The notes: a model not told the origin generated them from the letters alone. Shown: positions 17,868 to 28,175, counted from the stretch's first letter. The stretch: 54,397 bases of DNA from Lentimicrobiaceae bacterium (GCA_018661505.1 JABJIE010000002.1:1-54397), one strand, 5' to 3'. Program-made: numbers and translations.

Positions 17868-17942
17868 TGGGCGATGAGGGATTCGAACCCCCGGCCCCCT
17901 CGGTGTAAACGAGGTGCTCTGAACCAGCTGAGCTAATCACCC
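17868..17942 (-). tRNA. tRNA-Val (anticodon TAC)
   Basis: Reading the minus strand, the 7-bp acceptor (GGGTGAT/ATCGCCC with one T-G pair), D-arm (AGCTCAGCTGGTTCAGAGC), anticodon stem CCTCG/CGAGG with loop TTTACAC, and T-arm with GGTTCGAATCCC are all present. The anticodon is TAC, hence valine. The discriminator is A and CCA is not encoded. A terminator follows immediately. Confidence 0.96.
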
Positions 17943-18038
17943 TTTCTTTTTTCAAAAGGAGTGCAAATATACACGATTTTTTATTTTTAAAAACAATTAT
18001 TAATTATTTTTTCTTGATAAGTGAAATTCCATAATTTA

Positions 18039-18066
18039 TTTGATATCATCCTTATTATTATTTTTG
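18039..18066 (+). promoter_or_regulatory. Candidate promoter of tamL
   Basis: TTTG (18039-18042) and TATTTTTG (18059-18066) fit the Bacteroidota -33 and -7 boxes, though the 16-bp spacing is slightly short. Transcription would start near 18073, giving an ~80-nt leader that contains the micro-ORF at 18118. Confidence 0.45.
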
Positions 18067-18117
18067 TGCATGTTAAAATTACAGAGATTTGTTGTGATCA
18101 TAAAAGGAGAACAATAA

Positions 18118-18141
18118 ATGAAATTTTTACTCCATAACTAG
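18118..18141 (+). CDS. Possible 7-codon leader peptide before tamL
   Basis: ATG opens a 7-codon ORF (MKFLLHN, stop TAG at 18139-18141) preceded by AAAAGGAGA at 18102-18110, an unusually strong Shine-Dalgarno for this genome. It ends 10 nt before the TTG that starts tamL, in a different frame. It may couple or regulate tamL translation; it could also be chance. Confidence 0.35.
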   Translation: MKFLLHN

Positions 18142-18151
18142 AAAACCACAT

Positions 18152-20491
18152 TTGAAAAAGAGTATAATATATATATCACTTTTAATTTTATTAATTACTG
18201 CGTTATCTGGCTGCTCTGTAAAGAAATACTTGAGCGATGACGAGTTCCTTATAAACAAGTACAAGTTAACTGTTAGTCCAAAGCAAACCAAAATTAGCAC
18301 ATCCGAACTAAGAAGTTTGATAACTCCCCCTCCGAACCAAAAATTTATATTTTTTAAACTTAAGCTATGGTCATATCTAAGGTATCAATCAAAGCAGTCA
18401 AAGTTTAATGGTTGGCTCAATAAACACTTTGGCGAAGAACCTACATTATATTCAAGTAGAAAAATTGAAATAATTTCAAGAAAAATGGAAAGGTATTTGG
18501 ATAACATTGGCTTTTTCAACTCCAAGGTAGAATTTGAAACTACTTTTAAGCATAAAACTTCAGTAGTTAAATTTACTATCACCCCTTCAATCCCCTACAA
18601 AATATCCAAAATTGACTACACGATAAATGATACAACACTAAAACAATTTTTCAATGAGACATTAAAAAACTCATTAATAAATGAAGGCGATATATATAAT
18701 GCATACACCTTTGACGATGAGCGTGATAGGATTACTGAAGATCTCAGAAACAATGGATATTATTTTTTCAACAGGAATTTTATACAATTTGTTGTTGATA
18801 GTAACCATATGGATCATGAAATGGATGTTAACCTTATAATCAACAACGTTAAAAAGCAAAACACAAACTCACCAGGAGAGTTTATTGAAGAGACTCACAA
18901 GCGCTTTTTCATAAACACAGTTAGTGTTTTACCAGAATTTGATCCAAATAACACTAACAAATACGATACCACTATACATCAGATTAAGTTTTGGAAAGAT
19001 AGCACTACCTATAATTATAACTTTCTTTATAATACCAAGGTTCATATATATCCAGCAGCATTCAATTCTGCAATAAAAATAAAACCTGGAAAACCATACA
19101 GTATCAAATCCGTACAAACCACATACAGAAAACTATTCAATTACCAGATTATACAAACTGCCAATATCAGCTTTGACACCACAAATGTTCCACCAAGTAA
19201 TGAATTTGATCACCATTATATAAACTCACGAATTCAACTAAAGGATAACAAATTAAACCGATTCTCGGCTGAGATGGAGGGAACCAATTCCAGTGGCGAT
19301 ATGGGGATTAGAGGAAATCTGGTTTTTCTTAATAAGAATATCTTCAACAGAGCTGAAGTTTTTCGTCTTAGATTAAAAGGAGGACTTGAAGCTCAAACAA
19401 TTAGCGAAACTACCAAAACAACTTCTAGTCTTTTCAATACTTTTGAGGCAGGTATTGATGGGACATTTTTCTTTCCAAGGTTTCTTTCTCCAATTAGACT
19501 TGATAAATTCAATCAAAAGTATATCCCCAATACAAATTTAAATTTTGGTTTTAATTATCAACGCAGACCAAACTATTCTAGAAATATAACCAACCTTGAT
19601 ATCGGATATGCATGGAGAACTAGCAAAAACGTTAATCATATTTTAACTCCAGTTAATATAAATTATGTAAATATCTTTCCTACGACTGAATTTGATTCCA
19701 TATTAGTAAATGAGCCAAATAGAAGGCTTCGGGAACAATATAGTGACCATATGATTGTAGGTTTAAAATATAGCTTTATATTCAACAATCAGAACAATAG
19801 AAACCAAAGACACTTTAACTATCTGAGAGTCGATCTTGAATCATCCGGTAATGCGCTTTATTCAATAAATGAGATTGCTGGTACGCACAAATCAGATAGC
19901 GGATATTATCGCATTTTTGGTGTTCGCTATTCACAATATTTTAGAATAAACATTGACTTCCGTTATTATTTCTACTTCAAGAATAAAACTAATAGTCTTG
20001 TGTGGAGATTATTGTTGGGAGCTGGTGTGCCATATGGTAACTCTGATGAGCTACCATACGAAAAGGGGTTTTATGCTGGAGGTGCAAATGATATGAGAGG
20101 TTGGATTTTTAAAAGTCTAGGACCTGGAGATTATTCTGGGAACTCTCCATATGAAAAAATTGGTGACATCCAGATTGAAGGAAACCTAGAGTATAGATTT
20201 CCAATATATAGCTTCTTTAAAGGTGCATTATTTACGGATATTGGTAACATATGGACATATGAAAGATCAACAACTTTTCCAGGAGGTCAATTTTATTTCA
20301 ACAAATTCTATAAGCAACTTGCTGTAGATGCAGGTGTTGGGTTCAGATTCGACTTCCAGATATTGATTTTTAGAATTGATGTGGCCGTTCCGTTAAAAAA
20401 TCCAGCATACCCTGCCGGCGATAGGTGGAGGATAAGATATATTCAACCAAAAGACTTTGTTTGGAATTTTGGTATAGGATATCCATTCTAA
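18152..20491 (+). CDS. tamL: TamL, BamA/TamA-like outer-membrane lipoprotein
   Basis: A 779-residue Omp85-family protein. The TTG start gives a lipoprotein signal (ITALSGC, Cys about residue 21) followed by SVKKYLSDDEFLINKYKL, the typical start of Bacteroidota TamL. POTRA-like repeats span about 30-340 (e.g. SSRKIEIISRKMERYLDNIGFF) and a 16-strand-type barrel about 370-779, with the late GGANDMRGW and SLGPGDYSG motifs in the lid/loop-6 region and an aromatic C-terminus (WNFGIGYPF). It should help insert outer-membrane proteins with TamB, which is not adjacent. A candidate leader peptide lies just upstream. Confidence 0.88.
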   Translation: MKKSIIYISLLILLITALSGCSVKKYLSDDEFLINKYKLTVSPKQTKISTSELRSLITPPPNQKFIFFKLKLWSYLRYQSKQSKFNGWLNKHFGEEPTLYSSRKIEIISRKMERYLDNIGFFNSKVEFETTFKHKTSVVKFTITPSIPYKISKIDYTINDTTLKQFFNETLKNSLINEGDIYNAYTFDDERDRITEDLRNNGYYFFNRNFIQFVVDSNHMDHEMDVNLIINNVKKQNTNSPGEFIEETHKRFFINTVSVLPEFDPNNTNKYDTTIHQIKFWKDSTTYNYNFLYNTKVHIYPAAFNSAIKIKPGKPYSIKSVQTTYRKLFNYQIIQTANISFDTTNVPPSNEFDHHYINSRIQLKDNKLNRFSAEMEGTNSSGDMGIRGNLVFLNKNIFNRAEVFRLRLKGGLEAQTISETTKTTSSLFNTFEAGIDGTFFFPRFLSPIRLDKFNQKYIPNTNLNFGFNYQRRPNYSRNITNLDIGYAWRTSKNVNHILTPVNINYVNIFPTTEFDSILVNEPNRRLREQYSDHMIVGLKYSFIFNNQNNRNQRHFNYLRVDLESSGNALYSINEIAGTHKSDSGYYRIFGVRYSQYFRINIDFRYYFYFKNKTNSLVWRLLLGAGVPYGNSDELPYEKGFYAGGANDMRGWIFKSLGPGDYSGNSPYEKIGDIQIEGNLEYRFPIYSFFKGALFTDIGNIWTYERSTTFPGGQFYFNKFYKQLAVDAGVGFRFDFQILIFRIDVAVPLKNPAYPAGDRWRIRYIQPKDFVWNFGIGYPF

Positions 20492-20510
20492 AAAGACATA
20501 GAAAAGTAAT

Positions 20511-21950
20511 TTGTCAGATAAGCTAAATAATTCAATCCTATCAAACCTTGGGTTTAAAGCCACAAGTGATCAAGAATTGGTAGCTAGTCATCTTGATTCA
20601 TTCACATATAGTAATACTAACAACCCAGTATACATACTAAAAGGATATGCTGGAACTGGTAAAACAAGTATGATTAGCGCATTTGTTGAATCACTTGCAA
20701 ATATTTCAACAAATTTTGTTTTACTTGCACCTACTGGAAGAGCAGCAAAAGTACTTTCAAAGTATACTGGTCATGTTGCACATACAGTGCACAGGTACAT
20801 TTATTTTTATACGACAAGTAAGGATGGTATAACTAATATTATTCTTGGACCAAATAAGCTCAGTAATACAATATTTATCATTGATGAATCGTCAATGATA
20901 AGTGATACTAGTCAAAACAATAACTCCTTATTTGGTAATAACAGTCTACTTGATGATATTATAACGTTTGTGTTCTCTAACAAAGGGAATAAATTATTAC
21001 TTGTTGGAGATACTGCCCAATTACCTCCTGTGGGAATTAACCTTAGTCCTGCATTGGATATTGAAAACATCAAAAGAGCATACTCTGTTACTTCATATGA
21101 TTTTGAAATGAAGAAAGTTATGCGACAGGCTCTTGATTCAGAAATACTAAGGTCAGCAACCAACATTCGCCAAAAAATAGAAGTAGATGATTTATCTTTA
21201 CCATATTACATATCTACTAAGGAGGATGACATACAAATAATTAATGATACACAATATTTTGGAGAGCTTCTTATGGAATCATTCACGGATAGTGAGAGTG
21301 ATGATGCAATAATAATCTGCAGATCCAATAAAAGTGCAAACATATATAATCAACAGATTCGCAATAGGATATTATTTAGAGAATCGGAAGTTGAGGTAGG
21401 AGACCTCATGATGGTGGTGAAAAATAATTATTTCTGGCTTGAAAAAGGTTCAAAAAGTGGGTTTATAGCAAACGGTGATATCATAAGGATTATAAGATAT
21501 CGAATGACGGAGGAAGTTTATGGGTTTAGATTTGCAGATGTTGATATACAACTTGTGGACTACCCAGATGAAAAAGAGATTAGTGTGAAAATTCTTTTGG
21601 ATACAATTGATACAACAACTCCAGGTCTACCAGAACAAGAGAATAAGAAGTTCTTTAAAAACCTAGAAGATAGTTATATGAATTACTCCAAAAGGAGAAC
21701 AAGGTTAAACAAGATTAAAGTAAATCCATATTATAATGCACTGCATGTCAAGTTTAGTTATGCTATGACATGTCACAAGACTCAAGGAGGTCAATGGAAA
21801 AATGTTTTTGTTGACAAGGGTTTTGTAAAGAAAGATACCCATGATATAGAATTTCTGAGATGGCTCTACACTGCCACCACAAGAGCAACAAATAAATTAA
21901 ATTTAATTGGATTCTCAGATGAATATTTCAAAATAATTGATAATGAATAG
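20511..21950 (+). CDS. RecD-like ATP-dependent DNA helicase
   Basis: A 479-residue superfamily 1 helicase starting at TTG, 19 bp after tamL. Walker A is KGYAGTGKTSMI, followed by LLAPTGRAAKVLSKYTG (motif Ia), Walker B FIIDESSMIS, LLVGDTAQLPPVG (motif III), and C-terminal UvrD_C_2-type motifs YAMTCHKTQGGQWKNVFVD and LYTATTRATNKL. It resembles the single-subunit RecD2/Dda-like group common in Bacteroidota, without the long N-terminal region of RecD2 or a RecBC partner nearby. Likely a DNA repair or fork-processing helicase. Confidence 0.88.
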   Translation: MSDKLNNSILSNLGFKATSDQELVASHLDSFTYSNTNNPVYILKGYAGTGKTSMISAFVESLANISTNFVLLAPTGRAAKVLSKYTGHVAHTVHRYIYFYTTSKDGITNIILGPNKLSNTIFIIDESSMISDTSQNNNSLFGNNSLLDDIITFVFSNKGNKLLLVGDTAQLPPVGINLSPALDIENIKRAYSVTSYDFEMKKVMRQALDSEILRSATNIRQKIEVDDLSLPYYISTKEDDIQIINDTQYFGELLMESFTDSESDDAIIICRSNKSANIYNQQIRNRILFRESEVEVGDLMMVVKNNYFWLEKGSKSGFIANGDIIRIIRYRMTEEVYGFRFADVDIQLVDYPDEKEISVKILLDTIDTTTPGLPEQENKKFFKNLEDSYMNYSKRRTRLNKIKVNPYYNALHVKFSYAMTCHKTQGGQWKNVFVDKGFVKKDTHDIEFLRWLYTATTRATNKLNLIGFSDEYFKIIDNE

Positions 21951-21996
21951 GGTTTTAATCAAAATTTGTAGATTTACATTAAATATCTGTACCAAC

Positions 21997-22533
21997 ATGA
22001 AACATATAATTTTAATAAGCCTACTACTAATATTTTTTTCTGGAAGAACTCAAGAAGCAAAGTATCAAACTTACTCTGCAGACCTAGAAATTATTGCGAC
22101 TAAAGATGGGGTTGATTATCAATGGCAAAACTCTGATATATTAGTTAATCTAAATTATAAAACAGGTAAGATAAATATTGAGATTAAAAGCAATGATTTT
22201 CATAATAAAGGACAAGCAAAACCTACGGAGAATCTAAATAATGACTTACGATATTCTTTGATTGGCTACCTTCCCATCGAACAAGTTATAAATCAAAAAA
22301 CAAATACGAAGCAATATACAGTTGAACTTCAGCTAATCAACGATAATATAGATTTTAGTGATGTTTTAAACTTTACAATGAGTGTAATGAGAACAAATCA
22401 GCAGGCTAACAGTTATAGAGTATTTACGTTTGTTGGCACTCTTTACAATGATAAACTTCAGATACCGGCATTTAAAGAATTTGATAATCAAATCGATATC
22501 CGGATTATGTTTAATGCCTTTTGGAATGGCTGA
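21997..22533 (+). CDS. Small secreted β-rich protein, possibly YceI-like
   Basis: A 178-residue protein from the internal ATG at 21997, which gives a signal peptide (MKHIILISLLLIFFSGRTQE); the in-frame ATG at 21937 would overlap the helicase gene and add a poor leader. The rest alternates β-strands (INIEIKSNDFHNKG, QYTVELQLINDN, IDIRIMFNAFWNG) and resembles YceI/lipocalin-like proteins weakly. Function unknown; probably periplasmic. Confidence 0.6.
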   Translation: MKHIILISLLLIFFSGRTQEAKYQTYSADLEIIATKDGVDYQWQNSDILVNLNYKTGKINIEIKSNDFHNKGQAKPTENLNNDLRYSLIGYLPIEQVINQKTNTKQYTVELQLINDNIDFSDVLNFTMSVMRTNQQANSYRVFTFVGTLYNDKLQIPAFKEFDNQIDIRIMFNAFWNG

Positions 22534-22539
22534 TAAATA

Positions 22540-23013
22540 CTACTTAATCATTACTATTGCTTGAGCAGCAATACCTTCTTCTTTACCAATAAATCCAAGA
22601 TTGTCTGTTGTTGTTGCCTTAACGCTCACCTTATCCACACCAATACCTAAGTATGTAGCAATATTTTGACGCATCTGAACCATATAATCCGCGATAGCTG
22701 GATTCTGTAAGATTATGGTCGAATCAATATTAACTATGCTAAAGCCTGAGGAGGTAATTAAATTCCCAACTTTAAAAATTAATTCTTGACCTGTAATATC
22801 TTTATTATTATCAGTGGCTGGAAAATGTTTGCCAATGTCACCAAGCGCAGCTGCTCCCAATAGGGCATCCGCAATGGAATGGATTAGAACATCTGCATCA
22901 GAGTGGCCTAATAACCCCTTATGAGATTTTATATGTACACCACCAAGGATTAGCTTTCTACCCTTTATAAGTTGATGCACATCGTAGCCAATTCCAATTC
23001 TAAAATCGGACAT
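22540..23013 (-). CDS. ispF: 2-C-methyl-D-erythritol 2,4-cyclodiphosphate synthase
   Basis: A 157-residue enzyme of the MEP isoprenoid pathway that cyclises CDP-ME 2-phosphate. Metal-site residues are seen in GIGYDVHQL (Asp, His), LLGHSDADVLIHS (His) and the C-terminal KATTTDNLGFIGKEEGIAAQ block. It starts 5 bp after porV stops, so it is probably co-transcribed with the T9SS gene. Confidence 0.96.
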   Translation of the reverse strand: MSDFRIGIGYDVHQLIKGRKLILGGVHIKSHKGLLGHSDADVLIHSIADALLGAAALGDIGKHFPATDNNKDITGQELIFKVGNLITSSGFSIVNIDSTIILQNPAIADYMVQMRQNIATYLGIGVDKVSVKATTTDNLGFIGKEEGIAAQAIVMIK

Positions 23014-23018
23014 TACCT

Positions 23019-24212
23019 TTAGTTATCACTTTTACTTTTCTTTCCTAAATTGAACATCAAGGAGAACCTTAGGGTGTTTTGAAGAGGATTTTGATCTCGT
23101 GTTACTGGAATTAGATAGGAGAAATCTAACCCAAATACATTGTACCTCAAACCAATACCCAAGGTGGCATATTTACGATTACCTTTTGTTAGATCTTCAT
23201 AGAAGAACCCACCTCTTAGTGCTAAAACATCTGTGTACCAATATTCCGTTCCAAAAGCAAAGCTGAATTCTCTCATTTCTTCAGAAAATCCACCAGGAGC
23301 ATCATACCAAGATTGTATCATCCCTTGAATTGGACTTACATTTGGATCCATCCCTTTCAAAATAATATATGAGCCATCAGGATTTGTGGAATCAGCATAA
23401 ATTGGAGGTGTTGGTACTAAAAGTTTGTTGATGTCTACCTGGAAACTAATGCTATTGTAATCATCTAGTTCCAGCGTTAATCTTGGACCAATTCTCAAAT
23501 TAGTTGGTATGAAGTCCTTTTCAATGTTTGTTCCTGAATATGAAATCTTGTTACCTATGTTAGAAATATTCACACCCCATGCGAACGTAGCATCCATTGA
23601 CTTGAACCAGTCTACATCATCTTCCCAATACATAGCAATATCCGCTGCAACTGAAATACCAGGTTTAGTCTCTACTCCTTGAACAAACTGACCCTGGGTA
23701 AGATCAGAGTAAATGAAACGACCTGCCACTGCAAGAGAAAATTTATCTGATAGAATCCTTGAATAAGTCGCATCAATGGCAAATTCATTTGGTTTATATG
23801 TTCCAATTGGCATTCCTGTATTATCAGTAAAGGTAATCTCTCCAAGTGAGAAATATCTCAGAGAAGATGCAAAGGTTGACACCGGATTGATTCTTTTGTA
23901 GAATGAAACATAAGCAAGGTTGATATCATTTACCAGATTTCTTAACCAAGGGGTATAAGAAAATGAAAAACCCATATCATCTGCTATCCTTGAGTATTTA
24001 GCTGGATTCCAATGCATTGAATTGGCATCTGGAGATGATGCCACTCCTCCGTCACCCATGCCGCCAGCACGAGCATCTGGGCCAATCATTAATAAGGGAA
24101 CTGCAGTGGTTATAACGTTTAAACTTTGACCATTTTTTTCTATGGAGCTTTGAGCACCGAGATTAATCAAAATAACTGATGCAACAAATGTTAATAGGAT
24201 ATTTTTTTTCAT
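23019..24212 (-). CDS. porV: T9SS outer-membrane protein PorV (LptO)
   Basis: A 397-residue FadL-like β-barrel with a signal peptide (to about residue 20). PorV of the type IX secretion system shuttles exported cargo from the translocon to the PorU sortase. Recognised by the N-terminal VPLLMIGPDARAGGMGDGG and SSPDANSMHWNPAKYS segments and by its place downstream of porU. A 14-bp palindrome and a terminator-like hairpin separate it from porU, so it may have its own promoter. Confidence 0.92.
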   Translation of the reverse strand: MKKNILLTFVASVILINLGAQSSIEKNGQSLNVITTAVPLLMIGPDARAGGMGDGGVASSPDANSMHWNPAKYSRIADDMGFSFSYTPWLRNLVNDINLAYVSFYKRINPVSTFASSLRYFSLGEITFTDNTGMPIGTYKPNEFAIDATYSRILSDKFSLAVAGRFIYSDLTQGQFVQGVETKPGISVAADIAMYWEDDVDWFKSMDATFAWGVNISNIGNKISYSGTNIEKDFIPTNLRIGPRLTLELDDYNSISFQVDINKLLVPTPPIYADSTNPDGSYIILKGMDPNVSPIQGMIQSWYDAPGGFSEEMREFSFAFGTEYWYTDVLALRGGFFYEDLTKGNRKYATLGIGLRYNVFGLDFSYLIPVTRDQNPLQNTLRFSLMFNLGKKSKSDN

Positions 24213-24232
24213 CTAACTACTTAATATAAAAA

Positions 24233-24246
24233 AGGTTTGCAAACCT
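24233..24246. repeat. 14-bp palindrome upstream of porV
   Basis: AGGTTTGCAAACCT is a perfect 14-bp palindrome 20 bp ahead of the porV start, a possible operator or part of the leader hairpin. Confidence 0.4.
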
Positions 24247-24281
24247 AACGAAATATTTTAATTAATATTACTTGATAGACC

Positions 24282-24302
24282 AAAAAGGTTTACGACCTTT
24301 TT
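24282..24302 (-). terminator. Terminator between the proximal porU and porV
   Basis: AAAAAGGT-TTACG-ACCTTTTT forms an 8-bp stem flanked by A on one side and T on the other; on the minus strand it lies about 40 bp after the porU stop. It would end or weaken porU transcription before porV. Confidence 0.6.
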
Positions 24303-24342
24303 CATCATTTTTAGTAACTATAACGAATAATTAGACTTTATG

Positions 24343-27300
24343 TTATTTGGATAGTTTAATTAATTTCTGCTGCTGAACAGTTACATTACCATACTCATCT
24401 GTCACTTCTAAGGTGTAGGTATATAAACCAGCTGGAACTCTGTTATTGTTGGAATTTTTTCCATTCCAAATGATATTTCCGTTGATATTATTTTCATTTG
24501 ATAGTTCGACTACAAAATTCCCTGTAATATCATAAATTCTTATAACCACATTTAATTCCACTCCTGATTTATTATGGTTAAATGTGAACTCTGTTTCTTC
24601 TGTGAACGGATTTGGATAATTGTAAACTCCTCTCAAGCTTATTTCGGCTTCATCATTAACTATAAATTCAATTGTTTTTTCAGAAGAGTTATTATACAAA
24701 TCCCATACTTTTAACTTCAGTGTATGCAGTCCACTTGATAAATTTGACATTGGGTAAACAATCTGACCACTTTTGTAGCTGTTTAAATCCATGCTAAAAA
24801 ACTCATTCATTATTAATGGATTTGAATAATCATTGTCTAATATCATTACCATATCACGTCCTAAACCAATTCCCGTGTTGTTAATACCATTATCGTCTGT
24901 AATTTTAGAAAATAATACGGGGTTACTTGTTACAACATCCATATTGGAAAATTGACTTGAATTTAAATAAAGGTTTATATCAGGTCCAATATCATCTAAA
25001 TCAGCATTTTCATCCACCCCTCCTATCAGGAGGCTTTCAAACCCACCCCACGCATCAGTATAGCTGACTGTATCTAAGGCATAATATAAAATTTTTCCAT
25101 TTCCATAGCTGTAAATAATATTCTTGGGAACCTTAAAATCAAATTCAAACCTTCCATTTTCAACAAGAACCCTTCCATCATATAGTAGTCTGTCAAATAA
25201 GGTAAAGTCTTGCGGAAAACTATTTCCGTCATTACCCAATGTTGTGTAATTAGTTGCTTTATCGTATACTTCAGGATAAAGAAATCCATTGAAATTTGAC
25301 TGCAAATTACCAGTTGCATCATTAATCCTACCGCTAACATTAACAATAGACAACGCATGAATCGTATCGTTATCATCAGTTGTTGTAACATTTTCTGTTT
25401 CCACTATATATTTGGGGTATGCAAGTGTTAGAGCGGGATCTCCCAGAAGTGTGAAATTTAGAAAATTTTCATTTGATGGTATCTTAGATAATCTTATTAG
25501 ATCACCTAACCTTGGCACACTACCCTCGTCATCACATGAAAGTAAATTGGAATATATTCTTGAGTTCATTATAAAGTTGGAGTGAGCATAAGCTAGCCTG
25601 GTTGTTGTTAATAATCCGATGCCACCACCATTTTCATTTAAAAATACGTACTCTCCTGCCGATTTGAATTCTGGATCATCAAATCTGCTAAACTCACAAG
25701 TTGCGGTTATTATCAGAGGTAAGTTGTCAAAATTATCAAATGCATTTATCATAGGAACATCAAGTACAAGTTCATTGGACCATCCAATCAGGCCTCCATG
25801 ACCAGTATAGTTTACAATTAACGCACCCTGTGAAATTTGCTCATTTATCTTTCGATTCACATCAGGATATCTGAAACCACCTGGTACCGTTACTTTATTA
25901 TAAGCATCTAAAAATATTTTTTTTATACCTATTCCGTTGAACAGGGTATCAGTAATATCTACTAGATCCTCTGCCTGTATTAAGTGAAGATTATTGTCTC
26001 TATCATCTGCGATAAAACAAATGTCTGTTCTCCATTTACTCATGACTTTATTGTTTTGAACCAGATAGTTCTCAATTTTTTCAACTGTAGTTTGGGCTTC
26101 TTGTATTGTTGAAATTGGAAACCTTCCTATTCCGACATCCAGATCCCCAGAAGCATTCGCCCCTTCTGAATCATCCAATAAACCAAAATAATCATCAGTT
26201 GCAAAAGTTCCAGTCTCACGCAAGGATTCTAAAGACTCGTAGGTGGGAACAAGGTTAGTATTATCATGAATACGATCTTTGTAGTCAAACGAGGCATCAC
26301 CAAAAAGCAATAAATAGGCTCTTTCATTGCCAAATGCATCTTTTTTGTATAACATTCGCATGAAATCTCGAATTGCACTTATATCCTGAGAGCCTGAAGA
26401 GAACTCATTATAAATTTCGGTCAAGCCAACGGTAATGGTTTTCAAATCATCATGATACCTATGGATGTTTGCAACCTCTTCAGCATAATCAGAGAAGAAG
26501 TCCGGTCTAATGATTACAAAGTTAACATCTGTAATCCCATGTAAGTTTTGATTGGAAACAATATCATATGAAACGGGTTTCAAAAAACTATTTCCATCAT
26601 AAATTGTAAATGTTTTTAATGAATCTGTCGGAAGAGTAAATACAGTTGTTGCATCTTCAAAATTTGTCAGGACTTTTTTTGGATTATGTATATCTGTTAT
26701 ATCCCATACCTCATCGTCGGAAGAAGTTTCAGCTACTCTAAACTCAGAAACATTGCCAGTTGCAGCCGTGTGAGGATTAGAAAATTCCATTTGATTACCC
26801 TTGAATATTAATTCTCTTTCTGCATTAAGAAGCAAAAAGTCTAACCAACCAATAGCATTAGGATCACCTGACTTAAAAACCAATTTAACGTCTAGATCAT
26901 CCGAATCTGAAAAGAAAGTGGCATTTGATGTTGATTTTCTTCCAAATATTCCCAAAGTGGGGGTAATGAAACGTATTTTAGTTGAATCTACAACTTGTTG
27001 ATCATTAACATATACGTCATAATACGAATTTTCATACGCGCGGCCAATAATCTCTAATGATAAGAACAAAGGTTCATCCAATTTTAAATTTGGAAAACTA
27101 AAATTAAATGTTCTCTCAAGGGTATCACCTTCGAACCTTTCACCATACCACTCTTTTCCTGAAGATATCATGTTTTCCAGATCTACTTCATGAACTGCCT
27201 TATCTGTGAATGATGTTACAACATAAGTACCAACTTCTGATGTACCATCCAATACAGACATGTTCTTTTTACTTCCACTATCTGGTGTAAAGAAGTAATA

Positions 27301-28122
27301 TGTGGTATCTGCATAAAAATTATTATTGTGTACAAATCTCCCTGTAAAGGGATTATAGGACCAGGTAAGTGCAGCCTGAGCATAGAATAAAATTAAATCT
27401 CCTTCATCAAATTTACCGTCTTCTAAGCCAACTGATTTTATTGAATTTTCCTCTAGGTCATCTTTCCTAAATTTACTATTTGCTTCAGGCAGAACACCAT
27501 TATAATTTCCAAATATTCCAATATTTTCCACATCCATATCACTGGGATTAATTCCCATGGAATTTAAATCATCATAACTCAAGCTATGGATACCTGTTTC
27601 TGTTATACCTAGTTTGAACCACGTACCGATACTTAATTTTGATTGATTTGCATAATTTGTATTCATTGACCTTCTATTGTCAGTGGATTCAGATGGTACA
27701 TATTCAATCAATACCTCAAAATCTAATAATCTCTCAATTCCTTTTGATGTCTTTCTGTATGGCATTACATAAATACTTGCTTCTTGGCCTTCTTTAAATA
27801 CGATTGTTTTAAAGGAAGTGTCAATAAGTTCATTATCTGTAATTGAATTGGCAATCACGTTGTCAAGAGTATCTATTTTTTGAATTCTAATATCAATCTC
27901 ACAATCAAATAGCCTATCAGGAAGGGTTACAGTTGATTTGTAAAATGGCACTGCGCCATATGCTTTAAGATTAACAGCGCCCTTAAATGTAAGGTATGTA
28001 ATGTCTGCATTTTTCAAACTTTGCGATACTATACTATGGCCTTCAATCCTTACAGGGATATTAGGTTGTGCAAACAACAATGTTTGAAGAATTAGGAATA
28101 TTGCTAAGCTTATTATTCTCAT
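24343..28122 (-). CDS. porU: T9SS sortase PorU, proximal copy
   Basis: A 1259-residue exported protein. PorU is the gingipain-like (peptidase C25) transpeptidase that removes the T9SS C-terminal signal of cargo and attaches it to anionic LPS or releases it. Parts: signal peptide (to about 18), an N-terminal region of about 500 residues, the C25 domain (about 560-900) with catalytic His775 in NYTGHGGLIGW and Cys809 in ITATCEFSRFD, then Ig-like modules and a T9SS-type C-terminal domain (YNYPNPFTEETEFTFNH ... RVPAGLYTYTLEVTD). It is 53 bp downstream of a second porU and just upstream of porV, the usual PorU-PorV pairing. Confidence 0.9.
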   Translation of the reverse strand: MRIISLAIFLILQTLLFAQPNIPVRIEGHSIVSQSLKNADITYLTFKGAVNLKAYGAVPFYKSTVTLPDRLFDCEIDIRIQKIDTLDNVIANSITDNELIDTSFKTIVFKEGQEASIYVMPYRKTSKGIERLLDFEVLIEYVPSESTDNRRSMNTNYANQSKLSIGTWFKLGITETGIHSLSYDDLNSMGINPSDMDVENIGIFGNYNGVLPEANSKFRKDDLEENSIKSVGLEDGKFDEGDLILFYAQAALTWSYNPFTGRFVHNNNFYADTTYYFFTPDSGSKKNMSVLDGTSEVGTYVVTSFTDKAVHEVDLENMISSGKEWYGERFEGDTLERTFNFSFPNLKLDEPLFLSLEIIGRAYENSYYDVYVNDQQVVDSTKIRFITPTLGIFGRKSTSNATFFSDSDDLDVKLVFKSGDPNAIGWLDFLLLNAERELIFKGNQMEFSNPHTAATGNVSEFRVAETSSDDEVWDITDIHNPKKVLTNFEDATTVFTLPTDSLKTFTIYDGNSFLKPVSYDIVSNQNLHGITDVNFVIIRPDFFSDYAEEVANIHRYHDDLKTITVGLTEIYNEFSSGSQDISAIRDFMRMLYKKDAFGNERAYLLLFGDASFDYKDRIHDNTNLVPTYESLESLRETGTFATDDYFGLLDDSEGANASGDLDVGIGRFPISTIQEAQTTVEKIENYLVQNNKVMSKWRTDICFIADDRDNNLHLIQAEDLVDITDTLFNGIGIKKIFLDAYNKVTVPGGFRYPDVNRKINEQISQGALIVNYTGHGGLIGWSNELVLDVPMINAFDNFDNLPLIITATCEFSRFDDPEFKSAGEYVFLNENGGGIGLLTTTRLAYAHSNFIMNSRIYSNLLSCDDEGSVPRLGDLIRLSKIPSNENFLNFTLLGDPALTLAYPKYIVETENVTTTDDNDTIHALSIVNVSGRINDATGNLQSNFNGFLYPEVYDKATNYTTLGNDGNSFPQDFTLFDRLLYDGRVLVENGRFEFDFKVPKNIIYSYGNGKILYYALDTVSYTDAWGGFESLLIGGVDENADLDDIGPDINLYLNSSQFSNMDVVTSNPVLFSKITDDNGINNTGIGLGRDMVMILDNDYSNPLIMNEFFSMDLNSYKSGQIVYPMSNLSSGLHTLKLKVWDLYNNSSEKTIEFIVNDEAEISLRGVYNYPNPFTEETEFTFNHNKSGVELNVVIRIYDITGNFVVELSNENNINGNIIWNGKNSNNNRVPAGLYTYTLEVTDEYGNVTVQQQKLIKLSK

Positions 28123-28175
28123 AGTTACAAAGACAAAAATAATATTCTTATGGTTGGTTATATTTCAGAATATTC

